A stretch of 64,000 nt of DNA from Apostichopus japonicus (GCF_037975245.1 NC_092561.1:5692001-5756000); one strand, 5' to 3'. Shown: positions 12,901-23,305, counted from the stretch's first letter. Numbers and translations are program-made. The notes: generated by a model not told the origin, from the sequence alone.

Positions 12901-14152
12901 CTACAATCTCATTTAGGAACCCCGACACAGGTTTGAGATTAGAGGGTGTAGGGGAGGGGTGGGGGCAGGAGTCGAATCATTGGTCATCACTATTAAAAGT
13001 ACACGGCATCAAGCCCGCCTGGAAATCATTGCTCTGAAAACTCTGAAAATTTGGCATCTAACCGCGGGCTTATGGGCTTAACATGTGTGACGAATAGACT
13101 ACATGCTGAGCTCGATGTCGGGGCCTTGATCGTTAAACTGCTACTTAGAAATATAGTGCTTTGTACTTTATCAAATTTACAGCTTTCTTAAGTTATCTGA
13201 CTATTCATCAAGTTTTCGTCAAAACTAATATCAATTTCTTATAATATAGTGAAGAATTGCCGAAATGCCAAATAATACATTATATATTAATTTATTTGAG
13301 ATAGAGGGGTGGAGGGGGTGTAGTGGGATGGGGAGTGGTAGGTGGAGAGAGGGGGAATACTCCTATATACTAAGACACTTCAGTTTCACTGAATAACGTT
13401 GAACAGAGAAGGTAACAATTTTTGGGCAAATACACTATAAACTCTCTTATATATACGTATGGTTCATAATTACATATTTACCACAAGTAATATCGTTAGA
13501 CTGTTGAAGAAACTACATATTGATATGTAGAGCAGTATCCGGTAATGTAGTCGCTTATATTTACGAAACAGACAAATCACCGTGATCAGGAAAATGCTGT
13601 AAAAATCAAAAGACAAAATATATAGTTTTAGCCTTTCTGGTTTATGTTCCGTTTACAGGCCCTTAGCCAGAGTTTGAAGTATTGGGGGGAACTAACGGTT
13701 GATTATGCCCGTCCTGTGGATGGGACTAAGATGAGTGGTCTAAGGTTGGGGTGGGAGTGGGGTGGGAGTGGGAGGTGGGTTATCCAATCCTCTTTAAGAT
13801 TTTGTTTACATATGTGGGTTATAGCTGCAAATGTTTCTTCCGTTTCCATCATGTAATCATTTATTATAAAATATAAGCCATTGGGAATTCAGCAATATAA
13901 TAAAAATGGGGTGAAGGGGATGGGGTTCAGTGGGGGTGGGGAGGCGTGTTGGTAAGGCACATGCCCTACTTCATCCCAATAAATGTTAATGACCTACAAA
14001 ATGGCAGCTTACCTTCCGAGAAAGGAAGCAGCAGCACAAAGGATTCTTGCAATCAAAATGATGGTCTGGATAAAACAAAAACGTGCAAAAGCAAGAAGAA
14101 AATATTTGATGGGTCCTTCTTGAAAAGCTTCTCGATCATTTGATAAACTCAT
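7872..14152 (-). CDS. cAMP-receptor-like (Dicty_CAR / class E) seven-transmembrane GPCR, 8 exons, 3' end not found
   Basis: Eight minus-strand exons join in frame: 14152-14013, 13596-13482, 12314-12251, 11290-11194, 10316-10227, 9816-9784, 8948-8745 and 8022-7872. They total 894 nt, or 298 codons. Every junction has AG acceptor and GT donor and all phases match. The product has seven hydrophobic segments (about residues 29-57, 66-86, 96-125, 140-161, 181-205, 226-249, 261-285). Family signs are the TM3 cysteine C96 paired with C169 in a W-C-W motif before TM5, YHVLCWG entering TM4, and RLVRPMMLYPL entering TM6. These resemble Dictyostelium cAMP receptors and more distantly GPR157. It is a plasma-membrane receptor; the ligand is unknown and cAMP binding should not be assumed. 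Start M at 14152 is chosen because it leaves a short N-terminus before TM1; an in-frame ATG at 14248 also exists. Exon 8 ends at a clean phase-0 donor, so a cytoplasmic-tail exon is missing from this model. Confidence 0.85.
8745..8948 (-). CDS. GPCR exon 7 (residues 180-247, TM5, intracellular loop 3, TM6)
   Basis: The exon encodes FYVEYLVIILVIFALY (TM5), a charged third loop and MMLYPLAILLVSIFPIVY (TM6). The acceptor is caatctag; the donor is AG/GTATGG, phase 2. Confidence 0.88.
9080..9275. repeat. G-rich minisatellite, about 30-bp unit, roughly 6 copies, in a GPCR intron
   Basis: Units of the form gtgtgaggacgg(t/g)aaatggg followed by (t/c)acg(g/a)gtgggg repeat head to tail between GPCR exons 7 and 6. 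The array is G-rich on the plus strand. It stays open in several frames, which explains spurious repetitive ORFs on both strands. Confidence 0.9.
9784..9816 (-). CDS. GPCR exon 6 (residues 169-179, 33-nt microexon)
   Basis: The acceptor is ttgtacag. The exon encodes CWINDHRWKVW, completing the W-C-W-I motif across the junction. The donor is GTAAGT, phase 2. It is too short to show as an ORF but is held by family fit and both phases. Confidence 0.8.
9846..9908. repeat. (GACA)n microsatellite
   Basis: About 15 perfect gaca units within the intron between GPCR exons 6 and 5. Confidence 0.95.
10227..10316 (-). CDS. GPCR exon 5 (residues 139-168, TM4)
   Basis: The acceptor is gttccag. The exon encodes VYHVLCWGVSTVATMIPLVF and then KYGPAITW, the strongest match to the cAMP-receptor TM4 and loop-2 pattern. 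The donor is GTAAGA, phase 2. Confidence 0.88.
11194..11290 (-). CDS. GPCR exon 4 (residues 107-138, TM3 and intracellular loop 2)
   Basis: It follows a gattcag acceptor and encodes WTILMWQLCLTVNLFLNV, the TM3 body, then a basic loop. The donor is GTAAAC, phase 2. Confidence 0.8.
12251..12314 (-). CDS. GPCR exon 3 (residues 86-106, extracellular loop 1 and TM3 top)
   Basis: The acceptor is tttttgcag. The exon contains GTWCILKG, whose cysteine (C96) is the conserved TM3 disulfide residue. The donor is GTATGT, phase 1. Confidence 0.8.
13482..13596 (-). CDS. GPCR exon 2 (residues 47-85, TM1 end to TM2)
   Basis: The acceptor is ttttacag. The exon encodes the end of TM1, a basic loop (FRKYKRLHYR) and TM2. 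The donor is GTAAAT, phase 0. Confidence 0.85.
14013..14152 (-). CDS. GPCR exon 1 (residues 1-46, TM1 start)
   Basis: It begins MSLSNDREAF and runs into the first half of TM1. It ends in a consensus AG/GTAAG donor, phase 2. Confidence 0.8.
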
Positions 14153-14573
14153 TTCAAAAAGGATATATTGAATACAATATTCTGGATTAATATGTATGGA
14201 AGAAAAAGGTAAGTATTGAGCTAACCCTTTTTCCTGGAAGTAGAGCACAGTGGATGGTCTTTGATATCATCATGAAAGAGAAGTTCTTCTAATTTAAAGC
14301 TTTATCTATCCTATTTTACCTTCTTTTTTTCTAAACTGATAAATTTTAGGTGAAATATTATTTTTCGCTCTATGAGTAAACCATGAAAAAAGAGAAAACC
14401 CTTGCAGCTCAATTACCCTGATGACGTCATTCACCAGATGCAAACCCCCTAAAATATCGTTTCGAATAGTCCATATCTTCACCATATAGAATGCTATAAG
14501 CGGAGTTGGTCTTGATATAACGACCATTAATGTTTGTTAATCTACCAAGTCCAGCCACCGGAATATCCCATAA

Positions 14574-14608
<35 letters not shown>

Positions 14609-15042
14609 TGATTTCTGACTTACGCATTCCTCTGGGCTATAAAACGATAGACAAGTCGCCTCAGCGGATGAATTCATCTGTATGCCCATGATTCAACTTC
14701 TGCGACTGTTACTGGTGAAGAGCATCACACTTGAATGAATGATAGTTTAACCCGAGGAAGATTAAAAGATGTTGTTGAATTATACAGTCAATGTGTACTC
14801 TCGACAATTACATGGGAAATATAATCCAGGGGCTTTCCCCAGGATCCACTCGGAATTACATACGGCTGAAATATACAGTGGGATGACCCAGCTGGACTCC
14901 CATCTCTCCCCTCCCCCACCCCCATGGGCTTATAGAGACCACCCGTATATCTGTCTCACTATTTTCTGTTCCCCCCACTCTTTTGAAATGGGGGACCGGG
15001 GTGGGGGAGGGGTATTTGACGCAACGATATTTTGTTGCCCCC

Positions 15043-15359
15043 GTTATCATAATAATAATAATATTTGATTTTTATATACCGCTTTACACCAGCGATAGGT
15101 TTCAAAGCGCTTTACAGACGTTATATTACCCCTGGTCAATGATAACCTGTCCCAGAGACAATCCATCCAGTCGGCAGCAGATATATACTGCGCCCAATGA
15201 CAAGTTACCTTACAGGTACCCATTTAACCCCTGGGTGGAGAGGGGCAAGTGAGATAAAGCATCTTGCCCAAGGACACAACGTAATGAACTAGGCAGGAAT
15301 CGAACCAGCAATCCTTGGATCACGAGTCCGACGCCTTAGCCAATTGGCCACCACGCTCT
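15043..15359 (-). mobile_element. tRNA-derived SINE
   Basis: Read on the minus strand from 15359, the head gagcgtggtggccaattggc contains an RNA polymerase III A box (near 15339-15350), and GGTTCGATTCC at 15306-15296 is a perfect B box. A 7-nt anticodon-like loop CTCGTGA with U33 lies between them. The body follows, then gtaaagcgctttga and a tail of TTATTA repeats at 15063-15043. The whole has standard SINE architecture (tRNA head, body, simple-repeat tail). It is mobilised by a partner LINE and is not a functional tRNA gene. Confidence 0.85.
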
Positions 15360-15897
15360 CGGTATCTCAAGCGGTCAGGTATTGGAACTGAATGAGGTAT
15401 TGGGGAATTAATATCAATACATATATACTCGCTACGTGATGAAAGTCATAGGGAAGAAAACAGTTGCCGGAAATCTATCCGTGAATAGTATCCGTTGTGT
15501 GGTTTGCACGGTAGTGTTATTCCACTTACCTCGACAAAAATATCTGCACTGGTGTTTCCTTATTTAACAATTATATATCTCCCTCTGTATAGAATGTATA
15601 TATGCACGTTACTTACATAGCCATGGAATGTGGTCAGGTGCATGTTACTACTATAAGAATGGCTTAATTTTGTCATCTTGCTCAAAGGCTATCGTAGTAC
15701 ATGGTATGTGTAGCCTATATAAGGAGGGGGTGTGGGAGGGGAAATGTCAATGTATCCGTCGAAGACGGCTGAAGTCGGGACCTACGAGGTGGTGAAATCC
15801 AACCCTCCCCTGCACCTCCTTCTTCTACATAGCAATATATTTTTCTCATTGTATCCTATTGTATATGAAGCCTGTTGCATAAATTGTTTATAGCCTG

Positions 15898-15898
<1 letters not shown>

Positions 15899-15961
<63 letters not shown>

Positions 15962-15990
15962 ATATATATATCTATCTTTATATATATATA

Positions 15991-16042
<52 letters not shown>
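15899..16042. repeat. (TA)n microsatellite
   Basis: Long alternating TA tract with a few CTA and TTTA interruptions; it flanks the SINE fragment that follows. Confidence 0.95.
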
Positions 16043-16043
<1 letters not shown>

Positions 16044-16117
16044 GAAAATCGTAATGAGTTGGAAAATCAAGAACAGTGAAAAAACTTTCAGCCTCCACCG
16101 GGATTCGAACCACGGGC
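16043..16117 (-). mobile_element. SINE head fragment with B box, embedded in TA repeats
   Basis: On the minus strand, GGTTCGAATCC at 16111-16101 is a perfect polymerase III B box within ggcccgtggttcgaatcccg. No A box survives; the expected region is replaced by a TA array. Its sequence differs from the SINE at 15 kb, so it belongs to another family or lineage. Confidence 0.6.
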
Positions 16118-16146
16118 CTATATATATTTATATATATATATATAAA

Positions 16147-16241
<95 letters not shown>

Positions 16242-16262
16242 CCAGTTATCTATCTATCTATA
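16118..16262. repeat. (TA)n microsatellite
   Basis: Alternating TA with TTTA interruptions, next to the SINE fragment. Confidence 0.95.
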
Positions 16263-16828
16263 TATTCTGTATATGATATAATCTGTATAATGCTAGTTTA
16301 ATCCCAGTTATTTCTATACATGTCGTACAGTCATGTCACTATAGCTTGCAAGCTGGTACAATCTTGTAAGTGACATCAGTAAAAAAATAAAATTCAAATA
16401 AGAAGACTACTGATATTCTACTTACCTGTACTTCTAAAACTTTTTGTAACTGGACCACGGTCTCAAAATCATGCACGTAGTATATGCCTATATCATTAAA
16501 ATTCCGACGAACGTGAAAGATGTTTCACATATACGAAAGAAAATAATGCACGTAAACGAAGTGATCGGAAATGACTGTTGCTTTATATGCAAGGATTTCC
16601 ATACACTATTATGACCAGCTAAGCCATTGCCTATCGTGCACAAGGATACCAATGAGAGCATCCGGGTTATTTCAAGTTAATCAGGTAGATAGTTCCGTCC
16701 TTTAACGCAGGAATCAAGAACTCTGCCCGGGGTAGCAATTCCTGCTTGCTAATGCTGACTTGTCAAAAAGCTGAGAACAACGGTTTTCAGCAAAAATTCA
16801 TTATATATATACATATAAATTTATATCT

Positions 16829-17221
16829 GTTTTACCTCCATTATTTAATTATTGTATCTCACTCGAGATCCAGCCTTTCTCTAAATACAGCATAGTTGTT
16901 TTACAGTTTTCTGTTATTCCTATCTATTTTTCACCGTTTGTATCTAATTGATCCAGCTATATATGCTTCAAAATGGAGAGCAACTTTGAAACTTTGAAAA
17001 CGCCTCGACGCCTTTCAGCTAAACTGGTTAGGTATAGGCATCACCTTTCCAACTAAAATAGTTTTAATTCCTGCTTCTCCTTGTCACTTTAAGTGATCAT
17101 GCACTGAAGAAGAGCTAGTTTTGCTCGAAAGCTCTGCAAAATCCAAACATTGGCTGTTTTGCCTCCAATCATTTACTTAATTTAATTATTGTATCTCACT
17201 CGAGATCCAGCCTTTCTCTAA
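16829..17221 (-). repeat. Terminal repeat region of the Penelope-like element
   Basis: A 42-bp sequence (tatctcactcgagatccagc in its middle) is identical at 16843-16884 and 17180-17221. Both copies are preceded by tgtttt(a/g)cctcc, and they are spaced 337 bp apart just beyond the 3' end of the element's coding remnant. Penelope-like elements often carry tandem pseudo-LTRs, so this looks like one complete unit plus the start of a second. Confidence 0.6.
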
Positions 17222-17549
17222 TTCTACATAAATCTTATATATACATCTACATATAATATAACATATAAAACATTCACAGAATACAGACAAGATAATGAGC
17301 ATGGTGAACACAAAGAGATAGATGTAAGGGATTAGTAGACAAGGGATGGAGAGAAGAAAGAAAGAAACAAACAGGGGAAGAGGAGAGGTAGGAGGTAAAC
17401 AGTGGAGGGACAAAGACAGGATTAAGGGAAGGGGGTAGGGAATAAACTAGAGAAGGACAAAGACATAAAGGTGTGGAGAAAAAAGGGTGGAAGAGAGCTA
17501 TGAGAAGAGGAGTGATAGGGGGGAGGGGGAAACAAGGGGAGATGGAGGG

Positions 17550-18010
17550 GGAAACAGAAGAAAATTTAGTCCTGTCCTTCCTGAATGTTGAGCCCATGGG
17601 GTTGAATGGTGCGAAGGCAAGCATCCACAGCCTCTCTCTGCTGATTCGTACTAGGTAAGGGCTGTTACCTAAGCATTCAATCCCCTGTAGAGACATGTCA
17701 TTAATGGTATGGTTGGGAAGGTTAACGTGTTCCCCAACTGGGGTCACAGTCTTCATGGTGTTGACTGTGGATCTGTGACCATAGAATCGCTTCTTGAGGG
17801 TGGTTTTGGTTTCGCCAACATACTGGATGCCACAAACTCTACAAGAGATCAGGTATATGATATTAGTGGTTGTGCAAGTGATGTGACTCTTGGTCTTGTG
17901 TGTGAGTTGCATGCTGTGGTTATGGAATTGGATTCAACAAAGTGGAGGCTGCAGACGATGCATCTCGAAGTACGATCACATTTGAAAGCACCATGCTGAA
18001 TGGGTGTAGG
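17550..18010 (-). pseudogene. Penelope-like retroelement, C-terminal GIY-YIG endonuclease remnant (frameshifted)
   Basis: The minus strand encodes GAFKCDRTSRCIVCSLHFVE (a Cys-rich linker) and, after a frame change near 17912, CTTTNIIYLISCRVCGIQYV then GETKTTLKKRFYGHRS, PVGEHVNLPNHTI and RERLWM. This is the ordered GIY-YIG domain fused to Penelope-class reverse transcriptases. The reverse transcriptase itself is absent upstream, so the copy is 5'-truncated. The frame remains open to 17274 but beyond about 17560 it is compositionally odd and probably noncoding. Confidence 0.85.
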
Positions 18011-18070
18011 TCAAAGAAAACAGATTGAAGCACCGCGAAGAGTAAGTATAGGAAGGTGAGAGCTGATAGT

Positions 18071-18163
18071 CCTACTGTTTCAAATGCAGACTTAACATGT
18101 GTTACTTGTGGGAAGCATTGCGAGTCAAGGATTGGACTATTTAGTCATAAAAAAACTCATTAA
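18071..18163 (+). pseudogene. LINE 3'-end remnant encoding a C2H2-type zinc finger
   Basis: The frame ends in LTCVTCGKHCESRIGLFSHK then KTH-stop, a C-x2-C-x12-H-x3-H finger with the SRIGL.SH motif found at the C-terminus of several non-LTR retrotransposon polyproteins. It directly abuts the truncated Penelope element on the opposite strand. Confidence 0.65.
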
Positions 18164-19339
18164 TCTCTGGTACTTAATCTGTGATTGGTGTTTTATTCAG
18201 AGGCATCATCGCCTCGATGGCCATATATATCTAATTATATAATTAAGTAATGATGTATAGATATATTTTTTGTTAAATAAACTATGATTTATATAAAATA
18301 TAATTATTGGACTCTCAGTAGAATATACGAAACAAAAATAGAACAACGCATTTAGTAACGCCAAGATGGACAATCAATCGAAATTGAGGGCGGTGTAGGG
18401 ATTGTGAATTAAGATATCTGAAATGCATATGCATATCCTGCTTTCTACCTGATACGCTCAACAACATGGCCGCCTCACTTCCTTTATTAATACATTCACG
18501 GAGCAGCTATAAACTATTTCCATTTGGCTGCAGTATGAAATTTAAAGTATAGAAAAATAATGAATGACTGAATCAAGTCTTTGACCACTACGAACGTTGG
18601 AAGGTGAGAAAGCGCTTGAGTGAATTTTTTTTTAATGAACTACGATGGCCTTTTAAGGGCAAAACTTGGCAAACTCACACCACCATCCTATGACAGTGGA
18701 CGAACTCATCCGGTGGTATCGAAGTACAAAAATAAACAAATTTTAATTTCGGGCTAATAACTTGTCGATAAAAACCCTAATTTCGAGAAAAAAAATATCA
18801 TACAAAGTGATAAAATTTGCATACGGATATAGATAATAAAATTGAATTGTGGTAACGAAGTAACGGGTAAAGAGGAAGAACTTTGATTAGCTTATCTAAT
18901 GACATTTTTTTTTTGGAACATAACTTCACTTCAATTGTTTTTCTTAATAACTTAACTCTAAATAACTTTTCCTTTAACATAGTCGAAAAAGAGAAGGAAG
19001 ACGAAATTTCGCAGGTGAACGTTTGAGATGCAAAATAGGAGAAGTGGAGGGCGCTATTCATTTGGATAGTAAATATGAACATTTTAGCAAGTGTGACTAC
19101 CATTCTTCCCATATTCCATCTCTCACCCCATCAGGTCATACAATATGTTCTTGGTATAGTAGCGTAAAGGATGTTATTTTTGTACAGCTGTTTAATATTT
19201 ATGATTTACCGTTCTCTAGTTTTTAACATAATAATTATGTAGTCTCTCTGTATATCTACATTCATAATAACACGATTCTCTGAGAGCAAAATATGTCTTC
19301 CTCTTTTGGGCAACGAACAATTTTGAAGTTACTTTATCT

Positions 19340-20431
19340 CTAGTAATCGATATCGGGATAGCCGCTATCGCGATGACCTATCCCGTAAGAGTGTCCGGAT
19401 TCTATGCTACTTGCTGTCTCCCGCCGATAACCGCTGAAATTCGGTGATCCTGTGCTATTTGCCCCTCTGTTGTTTCGATTAAACCCTCGAAACGGTTCGG
19501 AAGGTAAAACCTGCACAAACCCTGTTACTTGAGGCTGCTCGTCGCTGGCGCCTCGTTCATGCGAGTAGCTCGCGTTAGAACGCGTTTCATGTTCCGATAG
19601 CGGAGCGGGATCGGACGCCCTGGAACTCGGCCGTATTTGTGATTCTTCTTCGTGTTGGAGGATATCGGGATAAAGTAGAGGGCGCCTGGCTCTACCTGTA
19701 GTCGTATCCGCTGAATAGACTGTACTTTCCTCTCTTCTTCCGTAGGGTTCCTTGGATTTTGCGTCAACTTTCCTTTTTTCATACGAACCCAAGCCCGAAT
19801 CCTTGTTATTCTGAGCGGGACTGCCGTGTCGGTTGTCTTCCGGTCTGTATCCATTTTCTGAGTAAAACCATTCCCGATCAAACACCGCCCTCGGTATCGT
19901 CTGCGCGGCCTCGGTATTTTTGTCAACATCGGCTGCCATCGAAGGTGAACGATCTTCTTCGACAGGCTTTTTATCTGGACTTTTCCCCTTGCTGCTTTTT
20001 TTACTTTTTGAAGATTTCTTGGAACTTTTGGAACTCTTGGAACTCTTGTGACCATGTTTCTGTTTTTGCTTTGGTGATGGCGCTGTTGGGGAAACAGTCG
20101 TGTGGTAGTTTGGTATATTGCTCTTGGCTTGGTCGTACAAATGTGTTTGATAAGTCGGTTCTTGGTTTTCATATTCCCGCTCAGGTAACTGGTTACTGTA
20201 AAGATGTGGTGTGTTACCATTGGGAACGTTCGGTAAAGGTTGCTGTTGCAAAGGTGTAGGTTGATGTGGTTGTGCGAATTGTGTAGGCTGATGTGGTGTT
20301 GAAGCGGGTTGTTGCCATGGGATTGCTGTAGTGTATTCCGATTCATCCGGTGGAGTACCACTATTCGGTTTCTCTTCATCCTCCGTTGGTTCGTTTACTT
20401 CCCACGCATTTTTGGAAGATTTTCCTCCCAT
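19340..20431 (-). CDS. Predicted N-myristoylated, intrinsically disordered 363-residue protein, single exon
   Basis: The family is not recognised. The uninterrupted ORF starts MGGKSSK, a good N-myristoylation signal (Gly2, small residue and Ser at positions 5-6). Residues 39-70 are Pro/Gln-rich (repeated HQPT), 121-155 are almost all Lys and Ser (a basic membrane-binding or chromatin-like stretch), and the rest is polar, with many RR, Tyr and Ser-Gly motifs and no predicted fold. An acylated N-terminus followed by a basic disordered stretch recalls the MARCKS style of reversible membrane binding; that is analogy only. It lies on the same strand as, and downstream of, the KY-like gene. The stop is followed by no splice donor, so it reads as complete. 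The length and composition argue against chance, but an upstream untranslated exon cannot be excluded. Confidence 0.72.
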   Translation of the reverse strand: MGGKSSKNAWEVNEPTEDEEKPNSGTPPDESEYTTAIPWQQPASTPHQPTQFAQPHQPTPLQQQPLPNVPNGNTPHLYSNQLPEREYENQEPTYQTHLYDQAKSNIPNYHTTVSPTAPSPKQKQKHGHKSSKSSKSSKKSSKSKKSSKGKSPDKKPVEEDRSPSMAADVDKNTEAAQTIPRAVFDREWFYSENGYRPEDNRHGSPAQNNKDSGLGSYEKRKVDAKSKEPYGRREESTVYSADTTTGRARRPLLYPDILQHEEESQIRPSSRASDPAPLSEHETRSNASYSHERGASDEQPQVTGFVQVLPSEPFRGFNRNNRGANSTGSPNFSGYRRETASSIESGHSYGIGHRDSGYPDIDY

Positions 20432-21177
20432 GATCAGTATGTTTTCTTTCAGGGCTCGTTGAAGGTCAACTGTAGATTATGTTTTCTGTTTTATTCCGCT
20501 GTTTCTGAGTCCAAGATATGAATTAAAATGACAAAACGTTGCTGAAGTTACAATGACGCAGACCGTTAGAAATTCCTGCTCATTGACTTTTAAATTTGCA
20601 GAATACCACTTGTAATTTTCTTTTTTACTTCTGTTGTAACCCTCTCTGTTCGTGTGGCTACTTCTTGCTCACTTCCTTTGAGAATATATCCATCAGTTAT
20701 ATATAAAGACTTTCTACGACTGTTGCACTCCTCATACCCAATAAGGTCAAAGTTCAATTTCTGGAGACGAAAGAAAGAAGGAATACCAAAATAACAATAA
20801 ACATAATGAAAATAGGAGAATGACATGAAGCAAACATTGAATAAGTTTATGGTGGAGGGGGAGGGGTAGGGGAGGGGGAGGGGAGGAGGCTGGTGCTTTT
20901 CGCAACAGGGGGGAATGACTCTAAATACCTTCCCGCGGGCTAATGCCGCCACTGTCGGCTACGAAAATAGCACCACTGAACACTAGACTGGCTCCTGCCT
21001 GTTTATGTTGTGTAGTTCCTCTGATTTTAAAGACTACCTTTCGTCGTTTAATTGGGTGGGGAGGGGGGGGGTGGGGCAGAGGGCATCAGTTTATCAATGG
21101 AAAATAATAACAGACAAAGAATGTTCCATCGACTTCCAATTTGCGATACAACATGCTATTGCACAATGCACTTATCC

Positions 21178-21235
21178 AGATATATATATAGATATATATG
21201 TATGTATACATATATATGATATATATATTTATATC

Positions 21236-21270
<35 letters not shown>

Positions 21271-21311
21271 TATATATATATATATAAATATAAATATACA
21301 TTTGTATATAC

Positions 21312-21344
<33 letters not shown>

Positions 21345-21407
21345 GGGCCTATATATATATAGGGCCTATATATATAGGGCCTATATATAGGGCCTATATA
21401 TATAGGG

Positions 21408-21441
<34 letters not shown>
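21178..21441. repeat. TA microsatellite with interspersed ATATAGGGCCTATAT palindromes
   Basis: Alternating TA with five or so copies of the palindrome tatagggcctata between 21340 and 21415. The self-complementary units could extrude cruciforms. Confidence 0.9.
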
Positions 21442-21443
<2 letters not shown>

Positions 21444-22344
21444 CAACCAGGATATTGACACAGTGTAGAGTGCTCTTAACATTTCCTTACGACACTATAC
21501 ATATTTGGACGTCTTGTTATCTCGATAATCTAACACAGACGTAAATATACTTCACATGAGCACTTAACATATGCTTACGAATCGACGCCCTATCAGTCTA
21601 TCAAAACAACATAACATTGAACATTAAATATGGCATTTATGAAGTTGAAGTGGGGGGGGGGATGGTTTGAAGTTCCTACAATCTGGTTTAATCATCCTCG
21701 GCGTGTCCATTAAATACCAGGTATACTTGACAACAGTACTTGTGGTACGACTACAACAGACTTGTGGTACGGGGGTCCACAGAATAAAATTCCCGTTGGC
21801 ATTAATGAGTGCGAGCATATTGCTGTATATTAGCTACTTAAAGCGAGTAAGATTCATCTTGTACTGTTATTTATATGATATCCAAAATGCGCAAAGTACG
21901 TGTACTAGATTCACGATGGTGAGTAAGCGTACAATGTAAATATGCTAGAATGTGAGTTATAGTATAGGGGAGGGGCGGGTAATTACGTTGCTGTCCAGGA
22001 GCAGGAACAGTTGTGGTAATTACAAGACTGCTTCGTTATTGTCTGAACTTTTCGAACAGAAGTTTAATTATACAAGCCAAGATCATCATCACATGAAGAT
22101 AGGGTGTGGGTGGGGGACACAAATCAGCTACCGTGTGACAATAAAGATCGTACCTTATTTCCTACTTTGTCACGTTTCTGGTGTCACAATACCCCTCGAG
22201 GTACACTTTTGCATGGAAATTACCTTGTAATTAATGTTAATTGTGTCTACTTCTCGAAATCTATTGATTTATTTCTGATTCATTCCACTGTAGAAATAGT
22301 CCCATTGGGGTCGGGGGAGGTTGGGTGGGGGTGGGAGGAGGACT

Positions 22345-22688
22345 GCAGCCCCCAACAAATTTTTTTTGTTGTGAAAATTCGGGCAATATGCTGAGATTTT
22401 TTCGGGCTACTACTGAAAGAAATATAAATTGCAATGATTTAGCTAAAGGAAATCAATAATTTACAAAAAAACCCTTCTTGTCCGACTAATTCGCCATATC
22501 GTTAATAACACGGCAAATGATTGTATGTTATTGGCATGCGATGTAATAACCGATGAATGCTTATATATGATATGTACATTAACATGTGGGACGCGCGCGG
22601 AGCACGCGAACAATTTTGGTTCTATTTTTCGGGCAAGTCGTTACAGCCCCCCCCCCCCTCCAAATCATATTGGGCTCTTACACCTATG
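22345..22688. mobile_element. Degenerate copy of the hAT-type MITE found intact at 45.7 kb
   Basis: Blocks such as caatatgctgag, aaatgattgt, ttattggcatgc, atgtaataaccgatg and acattaacatgt occur in the same order and spacing as at 45735-46082. The right terminus survives as gggctcttacacctatg at 22672-22688. The left terminus is not clear. Confidence 0.7.
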
Positions 22689-23305
22689 CTTGTACTTGCT
22701 ACATTGTAATCTCGATTGTACTTGCGATATTGTACTCGTCACTAAAAATCTATACATAAAGACAGTCTCTGCAAATCTGCAACTGTTCTTTAATGTTGCT
22801 TCTATGCTGAATGAGAGAATTCTGAGCGATAAACTTGTTTAACCATCAGATGATTCATTAATGACCTCATTTCTTGCTCAAGTATCTTCTTTTCGAAATG
22901 TTTTTTGAGTTATCAATCGCCAGGTTTCTGCTTATGAAAATGGAGGTCAAACCTCACGTGGAATTAGAACCAATAAATTATACCATGCTGATAGTGACTT
23001 AACGAAGAAATATTAAAACGTGAACCTTTCAAAAGAATATGATAGCTCTTTTCCTGGTTCAAATTGCTTAAAGGCATTGAAGACTCGCCCCAACCCGCGT
23101 GCCGCCCTCTGAAAAAGTTAACTTTCCTTTGCGTGCAAGTGAAGTTTTTTTTCTTGCCGATACAAAATGAAGACATTAATGAAACGATACCTTGTTATCT
23201 TTTACCTAGACTTGAGATTTCTATCGTTGCTATGTACACTGTGTTGTGGGTATTGACCGTATTGACTGTACACTAGTGTCTAATTACCGACGGTAGCAAG
23301 CTTTG

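Noticed and set aside
15296..15359. Functional tRNA gene
   Set aside because: The A and B boxes are present but the acceptor and anticodon stems do not pair well and a SINE body and tail follow.
16042..16281. Open frames rich in Tyr-Ile repeats
   Set aside because: They translate TA microsatellites (also at 21005-21442) and have no coding value.
17274..17550. Extension of the Penelope ORF to 212 residues
   Set aside because: Beyond the GIY-YIG domain the sequence is a purine-rich low-complexity tract read in frame, and no domain continues.
19525..20379. 284-residue minus ORF overlapping the myristoylated-protein gene
   Set aside because: It is a shifted frame of the 363-residue ORF; its Arg/His/Thr-rich composition comes from that gene's codons.
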